DNA of 64,000 bases from Streptomyces bluensis. GTDB lineage: Bacteria > Actinomycetota > Actinomycetes > Streptomycetales > Streptomycetaceae. Below the pieces are notes generated by a model. It was not told the DNA's origin. It worked only from the letters and a program-made list of their open reading frames with translations, and made no database searches. How positions within the stretch are numbered: position 1 is the first letter of the stretch; every line of letters starts with the position of its first letter. Shown here piece by piece: positions 27,456-35,867 of the stretch. The DNA lies in contig NZ_BMVM01000014.1 of NCBI RefSeq assembly GCF_014650715.1, forward strand, positions 1 to 64,000, read 5' to 3'. Position numbers and translations under genes: made by a program.

Positions 27456-27989
27456 TCAGCCCTGCCGGGTCTCGACGACGACCGACTCGATGACGACGTC
27501 GTTGACCGGGCGGTCGGTGCGGGGGTTGGTCTGGGTGGTCGCGATGGCGTCGACGACCTTCTGGCTGGCGGTGTCGACGACCTCGCCGAAGATGGTGTGC
27601 TTGCGGTTCAGCCAGGCCGTCGGGGAAACGGTGATGAAGAACTGCGAGCCGTTGGTGCCCGGTCCGGCGTTGGCCATGGCCAGCAGGTAGGGCTTGTCGA
27701 AGGCGAGGTCCGGGTGGAACTCGTCCTCGAACTGGTAGCCGGGACCGCCGGTACCGTTGCCCAGCGGGTCACCGCCCTGGATCATGAATCCGCTGATCAC
27801 CCGGTGGAAGACCGTGCCGTCGTAGAGCTTGTCCGTGGACTTCTGGCCGGTTGCCGGGTTGGTCCACTCACGCTCGCCCTGGGCGAGCTCGACGAAGTTC
27901 CGGACCGTCTTGGGCGCGTGGTTCGGCAGCAGCCGCACCTCGATGTCGCCTTGGTTGGTCTTCAGGGTGGCGTAAAGCTGCTCGGCCAC
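27456..27989 (-). CDS. Cyclophilin-type peptidyl-prolyl isomerase
   Basis: The product is 177 residues from GTG 27989. There is no signal peptide, so it is cytoplasmic. Cyclophilin motifs are FHRVISGFMIQGGDP (Arg and Gln of the active site), MANAGPGTNGSQFFITV and LNRKHTIFGEVV (the aromatic position seen as Trp in human CypA is His here). It catalyses cis/trans isomerisation of Xaa-Pro bonds. It is transcribed alone on the minus strand. Confidence 0.95.
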   Translation of the reverse strand: MAEQLYATLKTNQGDIEVRLLPNHAPKTVRNFVELAQGEREWTNPATGQKSTDKLYDGTVFHRVISGFMIQGGDPLGNGTGGPGYQFEDEFHPDLAFDKPYLLAMANAGPGTNGSQFFITVSPTAWLNRKHTIFGEVVDTASQKVVDAIATTQTNPRTDRPVNDVVIESVVVETRQG

Positions 27990-28510
27990 GATCTGCCTTC
28001 CGTTGTCCTCTGTGACTCCCCTGATCCTCGCACGGACGGCGCCGCGCGTCGCCCGGCCGCCACATCCGAGCGAATATCAAGGGGTGGCGCTTGCGGTTCC
28101 GGGAGGTGGTACGCCCGGAACCCCTGGTGGTGCTCACGGAAAACCGGTCGAGTCACCCTGGGCGGGCGCGCGTCGCGGTGATCCGTGGCATTGTCGTCTA
28201 TAAGCGGTTGTTTCCAGGTGTTCATCCGCTCTTGCATGTGTTCGTTTCGCGTGCCCCGTGACCCGTGTGTCCCGCACTCGTACCGAACCCGCACGGAACC
28301 CCCATGGACGTCTCACAGAACCCGTATCGGCTTCGGCACCGCCCCTGTACCGGCCTGGTGCCCGCCCCGCACGGTCCCGTTTGGACTCCGCCCCCACGCC
28401 CGGATGTGACCCGGATGCCCGTCCGCACATGCTCGGGAGCGGTTGGGAAGGCATGATCCGTAAAAGGGTGGAAAGTCGAATTACCGTACGCCACCGAGGA
28501 GGAGGATCCC
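27990..28510. other. Intergenic stretch of about 520 bases
   Basis: Divergent promoters of the cyclophilin and DUF5324 genes should lie here. I see no coding frame with a ribosome binding site and no tRNA or clear hairpin. Confidence 0.4.
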
Positions 28511-29212
28511 GTGACCCGCAAAGACAGCGTGCGCGCAGCGGCCGAGTCGGCGAAGGACAGCGTGCGGCACGCCGCGGAAGTGGTGGCGCCCTACGCCGAC
28601 ACGGCCAAGGACAGGGCCGCGTACTACTCGCACGAGGCCCGTGTACGGCTCGCGCCCAGGGTGTCGCTAGCCGCCGAACAGGCCCGCCACCAGTACGGCG
28701 CCCATGTGGCCCCGCGCCTGGGGCAGGCCCGTTCGCATGTGCCGCCGAAGGTCGACTACGCGGCCCACGAGGCCGCTGTCCTGACTCGCAAGGCAGTCCG
28801 GCAGGCGGCCGGATACACCGTGCCGGCCGTGGAGCGGGCCGTGACCACGGCCCGGCCCGTCCGGGAGGCGGCCGCGTCCGGCAGTGTCGCGGCGCTGGCC
28901 GCGCTGCGCGGACAGGTCTCGCCCCGCCAGATCCAGAAGCTGGTCCGCCGGCAGCAACGGCGGGCCCGGGCCAGCCGGATCGCCAAGGGTATGGCCACGC
29001 TGGGTGCTCTCGTGGGCGGCGCCCTCGTCGCGTGGAAGTGGTGGGACAGGCAGGCCAACCCTGACTGGCTGGTCGAGCCCCCCGCCGCCACGGAAGTCCC
29101 TGACAGCAGTCACCTGGCCTCCGTCGACGGCAGCGGACAGTCGCCCCTTGACCCCGAGGTACAGGCCAAGGACGCCGAGGAGAAGCCGGCCGACAGGGAC
29201 GACCGCCGCTGA
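28511..29212 (+). CDS. DUF5324 family protein
   Basis: The product is 233 residues from GTG 28511, directly after GGAGGAGGATCCC. Residues 1-150 are long Ala-rich amphipathic helices (RKDSVRAAAESAKDSVRHAAE and similar), resembling apolipoprotein/LEA-like repeats. A membrane helix at about 163-180 (GMATLGALVGGALVAWKWW) and a short acidic tail follow. It is the streptomycete DUF5324 family, with no known function; a membrane-bound coiled coil is all that can be seen. Confidence 0.8.
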   Translation: MTRKDSVRAAAESAKDSVRHAAEVVAPYADTAKDRAAYYSHEARVRLAPRVSLAAEQARHQYGAHVAPRLGQARSHVPPKVDYAAHEAAVLTRKAVRQAAGYTVPAVERAVTTARPVREAAASGSVAALAALRGQVSPRQIQKLVRRQQRRARASRIAKGMATLGALVGGALVAWKWWDRQANPDWLVEPPAATEVPDSSHLASVDGSGQSPLDPEVQAKDAEEKPADRDDRR

Positions 29213-29248
29213 GCCCACCGAGCGGGGCGGGCCGCTGAGCCCACCGAG

Positions 29249-29296
29249 ACCGGATCCGGCCGCTGCCGCCCGCTGGCGGCAGCGGCCGGATCCGGT
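29249..29296 (+). terminator. Long perfect hairpin after the DUF5324 gene
   Basis: ACCGGATCCGGCCGCTGCCG (29249 onward, to 29270) pairs perfectly with 29275-29296 around CGCT: 22 pairs, four-base loop. There is no T-run. It lies 37 bases after the stop. Confidence 0.8.
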
Positions 29297-29442
29297 TGCT
29301 GCGCGCCTCGGCTCTTTCGCAGCGATTGCGATCGCGGGGAGGGCGGGCCATGGAGCCCGCCCTCCTGTGCACCTCGACCTCAACACTGAACCCTCAACAG
29401 CGCCGTGGGGCAGGACCCGAGAAGTTCCTGTCCCATGGCGCT

Positions 29443-29456
29443 GTTTCACGTGGAAC
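29443..29456. promoter_or_regulatory. parS-like site
   Basis: GTTTCACGTGGAAC differs from the Streptomyces parS consensus GTTTCACGTGAAAC at one position. It lies in non-coding DNA, about 24 kb from the parAB genes and 17 kb from oriC. Confidence 0.65.
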
Positions 29457-29686
29457 GCCCCCTCAGCGGAATGCATCGATCCGATTGCGGAGAGTGGCGT
29501 TGCCGCATTTCCGCCGACGTCGTGGCGCAGAACACAGTTTTCGCGAATGCGCACGTCAGGACAGCCGACCCCACCTCACCTCGGCACCCATCCCGTCTCC
29601 CCTCCGCCGGCACGACTCGCGCTCGCGACGGGCCACCTGGACGACCGCGCATCCCCTGGCATCCACCGGACGCGGGGCAGGCGCAG

Positions 29687-29727
29687 AAAAAACCGGCCTG
29701 GTCGTCAAGCAGTGACGACCAGGCCGG
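29687..29727 (-). terminator. Rho-independent terminator of tRNA-Ala
   Basis: CCGGCCTGGTCGTCA (29693-29707) pairs perfectly with TGACGACCAGGCCGG (29713-29727). On the minus strand the stem is followed by a run of six T (29687-29692 are A on the plus strand). It lies 11 bases from the tRNA 3' end. Confidence 0.88.
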
Positions 29728-29737
29728 TCATGTGGTG

Positions 29738-29810
29738 TGGAGCCTAGGGGAGTCGAACCCCTGACATCTGCCATGCAAAGACAGCGCTCTACCAACTGAG
29801 CTAAGGCCCC
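29738..29810 (-). tRNA. tRNA-Ala (anticodon TGC)
   Basis: The complement reads GGGGCCTTAGCTCAGTTGG, an anticodon loop TTTGCAT in the stem CTGTC/GGCAG, and the T-arm CAGGGGTTCGACTCCCCTA. GGGGCCT pairs with AGGCTCC (one wobble). It is 73 nt; CCA is not encoded. Confidence 0.95.
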
Positions 29811-29943
29811 GGGAGGGCAGCACCCACCCGGAAGATTCCACCACCGGAAGGCGCCGCAGACCAGAGTACCGGGTCACCCCCGGGATCTCGCAAAAAGATT
29901 GGGGGTCCCCGTGAACGACCACTCTCCGTAAGATGCACGTCAT

Positions 29944-29961
29944 GGTTCGCTAGAGCGAACC
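29944..29961. promoter_or_regulatory. Inverted repeat upstream of the HTH gene
   Basis: GGTTCGCT (29944-29951) and AGCGAACC (29954-29961) form 8-bp arms with a two-base spacer, 31 bases before the ATG at 29993. It could be an autoregulatory operator of the HTH protein. Confidence 0.5.
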
Positions 29962-29992
29962 GCGGTATTTGGGGAAGCGATGGGGAGACGCA

Positions 29993-30541
29993 ATGGACGC
30001 CGCACAGCAGGAAGCGACCGCAAGAGCCCGGGAGCTGCAGCGGAACTGGTACGGAGAGCCGTTGGGGGCGCTCTTCCGTAGGCTCATCGACGACCTGGGG
30101 CTCAACCAGGCGCGTCTGGCGGGGGTTCTGGGGCTGTCCGCGCCGATGCTGTCGCAGCTGATGAGCGGTCAGCGCGCCAAGATCGGCAACCCTGCGGTGG
30201 TCCAGCGGGTTCAGCTGCTGCAGGATCTTGCGGGGCAGGTCGCTGACGGCAGCGTGAGCGCCGCCGAGGCGACCGAGCGCATGGACGAGATCAAGAAGTC
30301 GCAGGGGGGCTCTGTGCTCAGTAACACCGCGCAGTCGACGACGAGTTCGGGGGCGCCCACGGTCAAGCGGGTGGTCCGCGAGATCCAGTCGCTGCTGCGC
30401 TCGGTGGCGGCCGCGGGAGACATCATCGAGGCGGCGGACACCCTCGCCCCGACCCACCCGGAACTGGCAGAGTTCCTCCGGGTGTACGGCGCCGGCCGCA
30501 CCTCCGACGCGGTCACCCACTACCAGACTCACCAGAACTGA
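29993..30541 (+). CDS. HTH DNA-binding protein
   Basis: The product is 182 residues from ATG 29993 (GGGGAG upstream). The helix-turn-helix is at about 30-60 (LIDDLGLNQARLAGVLGLSAPMLSQLMSGQRAKIGNPAVVQRV), a Cro/cI-type fold. The middle (about 75-120) is low-complexity, and the C-terminal helix bundle (VKRVVREIQSLLRSVAAAGDIIEAADTLAPTHPELAEFLRVYG) may dimerise. It is conserved next to the second Ser/Thr kinase gene in streptomycetes. No target is known to me; the upstream inverted repeat suggests self-control. Confidence 0.85.
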   Translation: MDAAQQEATARARELQRNWYGEPLGALFRRLIDDLGLNQARLAGVLGLSAPMLSQLMSGQRAKIGNPAVVQRVQLLQDLAGQVADGSVSAAEATERMDEIKKSQGGSVLSNTAQSTTSSGAPTVKRVVREIQSLLRSVAAAGDIIEAADTLAPTHPELAEFLRVYGAGRTSDAVTHYQTHQN

Positions 30542-30669
30542 GCCCAACTCCCGGTCGTCGAAGGGTGGTCGGCGACCGGGAGGACGACCGGCGGAAAGTC
30601 GAGGGCAGAAACAGTGGACACTGTCGGGCGGAGCGGGATCCCGCACACGAGCAAGCAGCGGGAGCGGAA

Positions 30670-30766
30670 GCACGTAGCAGGTGCTGGGTGCCAGGTAGCA
30701 CGTAGCAGGTGCCCGGTAGCACCTAGCAGGTGCCTGGTAGCAGGTAGCAGGTAGCAGGTAGCAAGA
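30670..30766 (+). repeat. Tract of (C)AGGTAGCA-like direct repeats
   Basis: The 8-12-base unit GTAGCAGGT(GC) recurs about ten times with small changes (for example GGTAGCACGTAGCAGGTGCC). The final stretch GGTAGCAGGTAGCAGGTAGC is nearly pure 7-base repeats. The tract is non-coding, between the HTH gene and the kinase gene, and could vary in copy number. Confidence 0.8.
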
Positions 30767-30930
30767 GAAGACAGCGGGTTCCCATGCGGCCCGGAATCCG
30801 GGAAGCCGAATAAGCCGCGCTACGGCAGGGAAGCCGAATAGGCGCGAGCACCCGAGCGGGCCGAAGGGAGCCGTAGAGCTCGCCTGGGAACCAGCCGAGG
30901 GGGGAGCCGAAGGGGGAGCGACGCACAGCC

Positions 30931-32820
30931 ATGGGTGAGGTCTTCGCCGGCCGCTACGAACTGGTCGACCCGATCGGGCGCGGAGGGGTCGGCGCCGTCT
31001 GGCGCGCCTGGGACCACCGCCGGCGCCGCTATGTGGCGGCCAAGGTCCTGCAGCAGCGCGACGCGCACTCCCTGCTGCGCTTCGTCCGGGAACAGGCCCT
31101 GCGGATCGATCACCCCCATGTGCTCGCGCCCACCAGCTGGGCCGCCGACGACGACCAGGTCCTGTTCACCATGGAACTGGTCACCGGAGGCTCACTGGTC
31201 AACCTCGTCAACGACTACGGCCCACTGCCGCCCGCCTTCGTCTGCGCCCTCCTCGACCAGCTCCTCTCCGGGCTCGCCGCAGTGCACGCGGAGGACGTCG
31301 TGCACCGCGACATCAAGCCCGCCAACGTTCTGCTGGAGGCCACCGGCACGGCCCGGCCGCACCTGCGCCTCTCCGACTTCGGCATCGCCATGCGCCTGGG
31401 CGAGCCCCGGCTGACCGAGACCGACTACGTGGTGGGGACGCCCGGTTACTTCGCGCCCGAGCAGATGCTGGGCGCTGAGCCCGACTTCCCTGCCGACCTG
31501 TTCGCCGTGGGCCTGGTGGCTCTCTACCTCCTTGAGGGCGCCAAACCGGACGCCAAAGCAATCGTCGAGTACTTCACCGACAGGGGGACGCCAGGGCCTC
31601 CGAAGGGTGTTCCGGAGCCCCTCTGGCAGGTCGTGGCCACGCTTCTGCAGCCCGACCCGAACGCCCGCTTCCGCACGGCCACGGGCGCCCGCAAGGCTCT
31701 CGCCTCCGCCACCGAGCTCCTTCCGGAGCCCGGCCCCGACGACGAGCTGGTGGAGGTCTTCGACCAACTCGGTCCGCTTCCCGCGGGGTTCGAACCGAGC
31801 GGCCCCCTGAGGAGGGCATCGGGGCTGGACACGGGCGCCGGCCCGGCTACGGGCACTGGCACTGGCACTGGCACTGGCACGGACAGTGGCACCGGGACGC
31901 CATCCTGGCCCGTGGCCGGGTCCGGCAGCAGCAACCTGTTCTCGCCAACTCCCGAGCCGGGGGCGGGCGCTGACGCGCCACCTTCGCCGCCGGGGCCCGG
32001 TGGCATACCGTCGGGCGGCTCGGTTGTCACGCCGATGCCACCTCCTGAGCCACCGCCGGTCACGCCGGGCAATGACATGGGAGCCGCGCCGCCGCCTCCC
32101 TCCCCGGGCTCCATACCCCGTCGTCCGTCCACACCACCGCCCATGCCCAGGAGCGCACCGTCTCCAGCCGGATCAGGCGGTGAGCAGTGGGAGTACGCGG
32201 CGGGCACCGGGTCTGACGGGCGCCCGTTCGGACCCGGATACCCGGAATATTCGGAGAGCGCCCCGGGTGCCGTACAGCCAGGGTCCGCCCCCGCCGTACC
32301 GCCGCGCCCCGAGCGCGACCCGGAGCCCACGCAACCGTTCACGATGTCGGACACCGGCAGCTTTCATCTCCCGCCCCCGCAGGGCCAGGTGAGCACTGTT
32401 CCTGCCCAGACGCCGACGCGTGACGAGGAGCACCAGGCACCGCACCACCCGAATCAGCAGCCCGAGCAGCCCGAGCAGCCGCCCACTCCTCCCTCGCCGA
32501 CCGCGCTGCCGAGCCAAGCCCCTCAAGGACCTTTCTACGCTCCGCACCATTCCGAACCCACGCATGTGCTCTCCCCCCAGCCGCACCCGCCCTTGAGTCA
32601 CCTGGCCCCCGAGAACCCCTCGCAGGCGCCGACGACCGCGGTGCAGCAGCACGCTTACGTCTCTACTGGTTCATACACCGCTCGATCCCCGCAGGTTCCA
32701 CGTCGGTCGAGAAGAATCTCGCGACGTCGTCCGGGCCCACCCGCCAAGGTGGCCGTCCCGGTCCTCCTGCTCGCGCTGGCCTGCTTCGCGGTGGGTTTCT
32801 GGGCCCTGGCCCAGCTCTGA
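30931..32820 (+). CDS. Ser/Thr protein kinase, membrane-anchored
   Basis: The product is 629 residues. The kinase domain is at about 5-260: GRGGVGAVW, Lys38 in AAKVL, Asp about 127 in HRDIKPANVLL, DFG near 150 and GTPGYFAPEQ. A long Pro/Gly/Thr-rich linker follows, including GTGTGTGTGTDSGTGT and many PPP runs. One C-terminal membrane helix (VLLLALACFAVGFWALAQL) then ends the chain with no outer domain. This differs from PknB, which has PASTA repeats, so it cannot sense wall fragments in the same way. The ligand and targets are unknown. Confidence 0.92.
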   Translation: MGEVFAGRYELVDPIGRGGVGAVWRAWDHRRRRYVAAKVLQQRDAHSLLRFVREQALRIDHPHVLAPTSWAADDDQVLFTMELVTGGSLVNLVNDYGPLPPAFVCALLDQLLSGLAAVHAEDVVHRDIKPANVLLEATGTARPHLRLSDFGIAMRLGEPRLTETDYVVGTPGYFAPEQMLGAEPDFPADLFAVGLVALYLLEGAKPDAKAIVEYFTDRGTPGPPKGVPEPLWQVVATLLQPDPNARFRTATGARKALASATELLPEPGPDDELVEVFDQLGPLPAGFEPSGPLRRASGLDTGAGPATGTGTGTGTGTDSGTGTPSWPVAGSGSSNLFSPTPEPGAGADAPPSPPGPGGIPSGGSVVTPMPPPEPPPVTPGNDMGAAPPPPSPGSIPRRPSTPPPMPRSAPSPAGSGGEQWEYAAGTGSDGRPFGPGYPEYSESAPGAVQPGSAPAVPPRPERDPEPTQPFTMSDTGSFHLPPPQGQVSTVPAQTPTRDEEHQAPHHPNQQPEQPEQPPTPPSPTALPSQAPQGPFYAPHHSEPTHVLSPQPHPPLSHLAPENPSQAPTTAVQQHAYVSTGSYTARSPQVPRRSRRISRRRPGPPAKVAVPVLLLALACFAVGFWALAQL

Positions 32821-32870
32821 CCAGCGCATCCCCCGCCTGCGAGCTCGACTGCTGAGCTCGCTCTTTCCGC

Positions 32871-34382
32871 CTACCCCCGTGGCGCCCCGTGTCCCGGCCC
32901 CTTCACCGCCACCCCCTGCCCGGCGGCGCCCACTCCCGTCCGCCGCCGGGCCGCGACCGTCCAGACCCCGAGCCCCAGGACCAGCAGGCTCCCGGTACCG
33001 ATTCCAGCCACGGCGACCAGCTTCATCACGGTGTGGTCGTCTCCGATGCCCCGAGCGCCGTCCGAGGCCTCCGCCGTCCCGGATCCCGCGGATCCTCCGG
33101 ATTCCTCGCCGGCACCGGTCGCACCACCCACCGACCCGCTCTCGGCAGCCTCCTGGTCCGCGGCTGTGATCTCGAACACCCCCGCCGGCTCGGAGGTCCC
33201 GAGATACCCCGGGCCTTCGGCCGCCGAACCGGCGACTCCTACCCGCAGCGTCAGCCCGAACGGCCCTTCGCCGAACCGCTCGGCGACCGGCGCCCCGAGA
33301 TGCACGGCGAGGTAGTACCAGCCCGCGAACCGCATGCCGCTCATCCGGTCGTCGCGGGCGAAGCGGTTGTCGTAGCGGACGGGAGGTATCCGGTCCAGGT
33401 CCGCGGACCTCTGACGGCCGTCGTAGCCGGCCGTCGCGTCGTCCACGAATCCGCGTACGGGGTTGTAGAGGGACATAACCAGCGCGTTGCCCACATAGCC
33501 GTCGTCGCCGCTGCCTGAACCGCCCAGCTCGGCGGTGGCGTACAGCTGCTGTCCCCAGTGAACGGGCACCCTGTAGTAGAGCGTCTGCCCGGCCCGGATG
33601 CCGTCCGTCTCCTCCCAGACCCCCTGAGCCACTGCGCTCGCCGTCGTGAAGCTCGTACCGCCCCTGCGGCGCTTGGCATCGCCGGTGACGGCCGCGGGCG
33701 ACGTGGAGTTCCCCACCTCGGGTGCGCTCGTGGAACCGGTCTGTTTCAGGAGCGGCTCCAGCACATAACCGAGCTCCAGTCCCCAGGCTTCGCCCGAAGA
33801 TTCCTGAGATTCCCGAGATTCCTGAGATTGCTGAGATCCCTGTAGCCCCTGAGAACTCCGTGTGTCCTGTGTGCCCTGGGAGGAGGCGACCGTCCCGACG
33901 CGCTCGACGAGCACGTAGTACGTTCCGGCCTCCTGGCACATGTACGGATCACGGCCGATCTGGCGCGACGCCCAGGCGGTGACGGGGCGAGGGCTGCCGG
34001 TGGGCCCGAAGCGCGCTGTCTCGGAGGAGCACCGGTGGCCGTTGACGTCCTGCACGGTCACCTTGACGCCCTCCGCCGAGGCGACCGCCGTCCCCATGCG
34101 GGGGACGGCGGTGGCGGAGACGTACGCGTTGGCCCCATTGCCGAGTTCGAGGCGGTAGTAGAGCTTGCCGCCCTCACGGATGGAGCTGCGGTACGTCTTC
34201 CCGGGAGCGAGTCGTACGGCGCCGGTGGTGCTCGGCATGCCCTCGACCCTGGTGGCGTCCTCGGCAAAGGCGTACGGGGCGGGTGTACCGGCCGCCGCGG
34301 CCTGTGCGGGCAGCCCTGCCGTCGCGCACAGGGCCGCTCCCACGGCTGCCAACGCTCGCCACCAGACCGTGCGCCGTCCCAT
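32871..34382 (-). CDS. Secreted/surface protein with C-terminal membrane helix
   Basis: The product is 503 residues from ATG 34382 (GAGGGGG upstream). It has a signal peptide (RALAAVGAALCATAGLPAQAAAA). The large extracellular part has two similar stretches, PGKTYRSSIREGGKLYYRLELGNGANAYVSATAV and RAGQTLYYRVPVHWGQQLYATAELG, suggesting duplicated beta-sandwich domains. Between them is a Ser/Gln-rich spacer (SQQSQESRESQESS). A Gly/Ser/Glu-rich stalk and a C-terminal membrane helix with RRR stop-transfer follow. Topology is surface-exposed. It resembles the secreted proteins associated with type VII/ESX-like clusters in layout only; function unknown. Confidence 0.8.
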   Translation of the reverse strand: MGRRTVWWRALAAVGAALCATAGLPAQAAAAGTPAPYAFAEDATRVEGMPSTTGAVRLAPGKTYRSSIREGGKLYYRLELGNGANAYVSATAVPRMGTAVASAEGVKVTVQDVNGHRCSSETARFGPTGSPRPVTAWASRQIGRDPYMCQEAGTYYVLVERVGTVASSQGTQDTRSSQGLQGSQQSQESRESQESSGEAWGLELGYVLEPLLKQTGSTSAPEVGNSTSPAAVTGDAKRRRGGTSFTTASAVAQGVWEETDGIRAGQTLYYRVPVHWGQQLYATAELGGSGSGDDGYVGNALVMSLYNPVRGFVDDATAGYDGRQRSADLDRIPPVRYDNRFARDDRMSGMRFAGWYYLAVHLGAPVAERFGEGPFGLTLRVGVAGSAAEGPGYLGTSEPAGVFEITAADQEAAESGSVGGATGAGEESGGSAGSGTAEASDGARGIGDDHTVMKLVAVAGIGTGSLLVLGLGVWTVAARRRTGVGAAGQGVAVKGPGHGAPRG

Positions 34383-34599
34383 TACGCGCCACCCCCTCGT
34401 CGTAGCCCCCGGACGCCGCCCATCCTGCCCCGCCGGAGGACATGCCACCCGCACTCTGCGGACGTAGGCCCGAAGCGCCCTCTACGAAGACCCCTATTTT
34501 GCCGCTGCAACCGAATCAGTCACAGGAGCGAACAGGCCAGGCAGCCAGGGCAGCCAGGGCAGCCGAGAACAGGCGTTCAGGACAGCCGAGAACACAAAA

Positions 34600-34622
34600 C
34601 CCCGACCGCGAGGCGGCCGGGG
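34600..34622 (-). terminator. Terminator of the DLW-39 gene
   Basis: CCCCGACCG pairs with CGGCCGGGG (one mismatch) around CGAGG; on the minus strand it is followed by TTTTG. It lies 36 bases past the small gene. Confidence 0.7.
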
Positions 34623-34657
34623 TCTGCTCTGAGACTGATGTCGATGGCTGTCGACAC

Positions 34658-34786
34658 TCACGAACCCGTGGGCACGGAGTCAGTCGCCTCCGTCCACAGA
34701 TCCTGCTCGGCGCGATCCGCCTGGATCTGGCGGTACACGAGGAGCCCGCCGATGGCGGCCAGTGCGACCAGGAGAAGCTTCTTCAC
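34658..34786 (-). CDS. DLW-39 family small membrane protein
   Basis: The 42-residue product starts at GTG 34786. It reads KKLLLVALAAIGGLLVYRQIQADRAEQDLWTEATDSVP: one membrane helix, then the motif Q-x(2)-RAEQDLWTEATD, which defines the DLW-39 family of actinobacterial small proteins. Function is unknown. GAGGTAGCGCG precedes the start. It is too short for most gene callers, but the motif makes it convincing. Confidence 0.88.
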   Translation of the reverse strand: MKKLLLVALAAIGGLLVYRQIQADRAEQDLWTEATDSVPTGS

Positions 34787-35124
34787 CGCGCTACCTCGTC
34801 TTTCCTTGACGTAGGGGACCTCTGGCGCCCGACTATACACACCGGTCGATATCGATCGGTGACCTGCATCGGCCCTCAACTCCGGCCCGGCACAGAGCAG
34901 TAGAACCGGACGTCGCTGTTCCGATGGCAGGCCGCATCACGCCGTGCGAAGCGTGATATTCACTGGCAAACCACACTCATTACCAACTTTGCCACTTCCC
35001 TGCACCCATCCGGGTGGTGTTCATCAGAAGAGCTACGCACCACGAGCGTCGATCCACCACTTCGCACCCCACATACACATCATGAGGAAAGTACGCAAAT
35101 CGCCCAACCCGAATGTGAGGGGTC
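34787..35124. other. Lower-GC intergenic stretch
   Basis: About 340 bases without a supported gene, separating the minus-strand DLW-39 gene from the plus-strand secreted protein. It contains CGATATCGATCG at about 34849 (a short palindrome) and should carry both promoters. Confidence 0.4.
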
Positions 35125-35457
35125 ATGGCCCGCAACAAGGTCAGGACGCTGTGGACCGCCGTCGTCACCGCCTTCCTCGCGCTGTGCACGGCGCTCGGAC
35201 TCATCACCACCACCGCCTCGGCGGCCGTACCGCAGACCGAGCGGACCTGCAAGAGCGCGCCGACCGTGAAGGCGCCGGCACTGTCCACCTGGGCCCTGTC
35301 CCACGGCCGCTTCCTACCCCCCACGATGAAGCAGCGCATCCAAGCCGAGGCCCACGGCGCCGCCCCGTCCTGTCGCCAACGCCCGTCCACACGGCTCCTC
35401 GCGACCACCCCCACGGCCGCCGCCACACCCGCCCTTCCGACAGGGTCTGTTCCCTAG
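35125..35457 (+). CDS. Small secreted protein
   Basis: The product is 110 residues from ATG 35125 with GAGGGG upstream. A signal peptide is clear: ARNKVRTLW, then TAVVTAFLALCTALGLITTTASA, with cleavage after ASA. The mature part (about 75 aa) has two Cys (ERTCKSAP and PSCRQRP) and MKQRIQAEAHG. Similar small proteins occur beside the tRNA-Ile of streptomycetes. No function is known to me. Confidence 0.7.
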   Translation: MARNKVRTLWTAVVTAFLALCTALGLITTTASAAVPQTERTCKSAPTVKAPALSTWALSHGRFLPPTMKQRIQAEAHGAAPSCRQRPSTRLLATTPTAAATPALPTGSVP

Positions 35458-35525
35458 TCCCACCTGACCCACGAGTGAACGGGCGAACAGGACGAACGGG
35501 CGAACCTGCGTACACCGCCACACAC

Positions 35526-35557
35526 GAAGACCCCCACCAGTTCTGGTGGGGGTCTTC
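35526..35557 (+). terminator. Perfect hairpin after the small secreted protein gene
   Basis: GAAGACCCCCACCAG (35526-35540) pairs perfectly with CTGGTGGGGGTCTTC (35543-35557) with a two-base (TT) gap. Confidence 0.85.
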
Positions 35558-35598
35558 GTCATGCGGGCCGGGCTGCGAGAGACAGACTGCGGGACACG

Positions 35599-35634
35599 AA
35601 AAGACCAGCTACTTACGTGAGTAGCTGGTCTTTT
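35599..35634. terminator. Bidirectional terminator next to tRNA-Ile
   Basis: AAAAGACCAGCTACT (35599-35613) pairs perfectly with AGTAGCTGGTCTTTT (35620-35634) around TACGTG. A-run and T-run on both sides make it work in both directions; it lies three bases from the tRNA-Ile end. Confidence 0.88.
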
Positions 35635-35637
35635 CAC

Positions 35638-35714
35638 TGGTGGGGCTAACAGGATTTGAACCTGTGGCCTCATCCTTATCAGGGATGCGCTCTAACCAAC
35701 TGAGCTATAGCCCC
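35638..35714 (-). tRNA. tRNA-Ile (anticodon GAT), CCA encoded
   Basis: The complement reads GGGGCTATAGCTCAGTTGG, anticodon loop CTGATAA in stem ATCCC/GGATG region, and T-arm ACAGGTTCAAATCCTGT. GGGGCTA pairs with TAGCCCC, and the discriminator A is followed by an encoded CCA (35638-35640). 77 nt. Confidence 0.95.
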
Positions 35715-35867
35715 GCCGCGCTCTGCGGTGTGTCCCGCGCGCTGACTCCTGAAGATTAGCGCACGACCAGGGCAGTCCCAAAATCGATACCCGGGGAGGG
35801 CCGACCAGCGGGGAAGGCGCCCAACGCAGTCGTCGGGCAACACTCACTGCGGCAGCCTCCCGCGCGG

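Noticed and set aside
30670..30766. Possible CRISPR array
   Set aside because: Units are 7-12 bases without spacers of constant length; this is a simple direct-repeat tract. No other array-like pattern was seen in the window.
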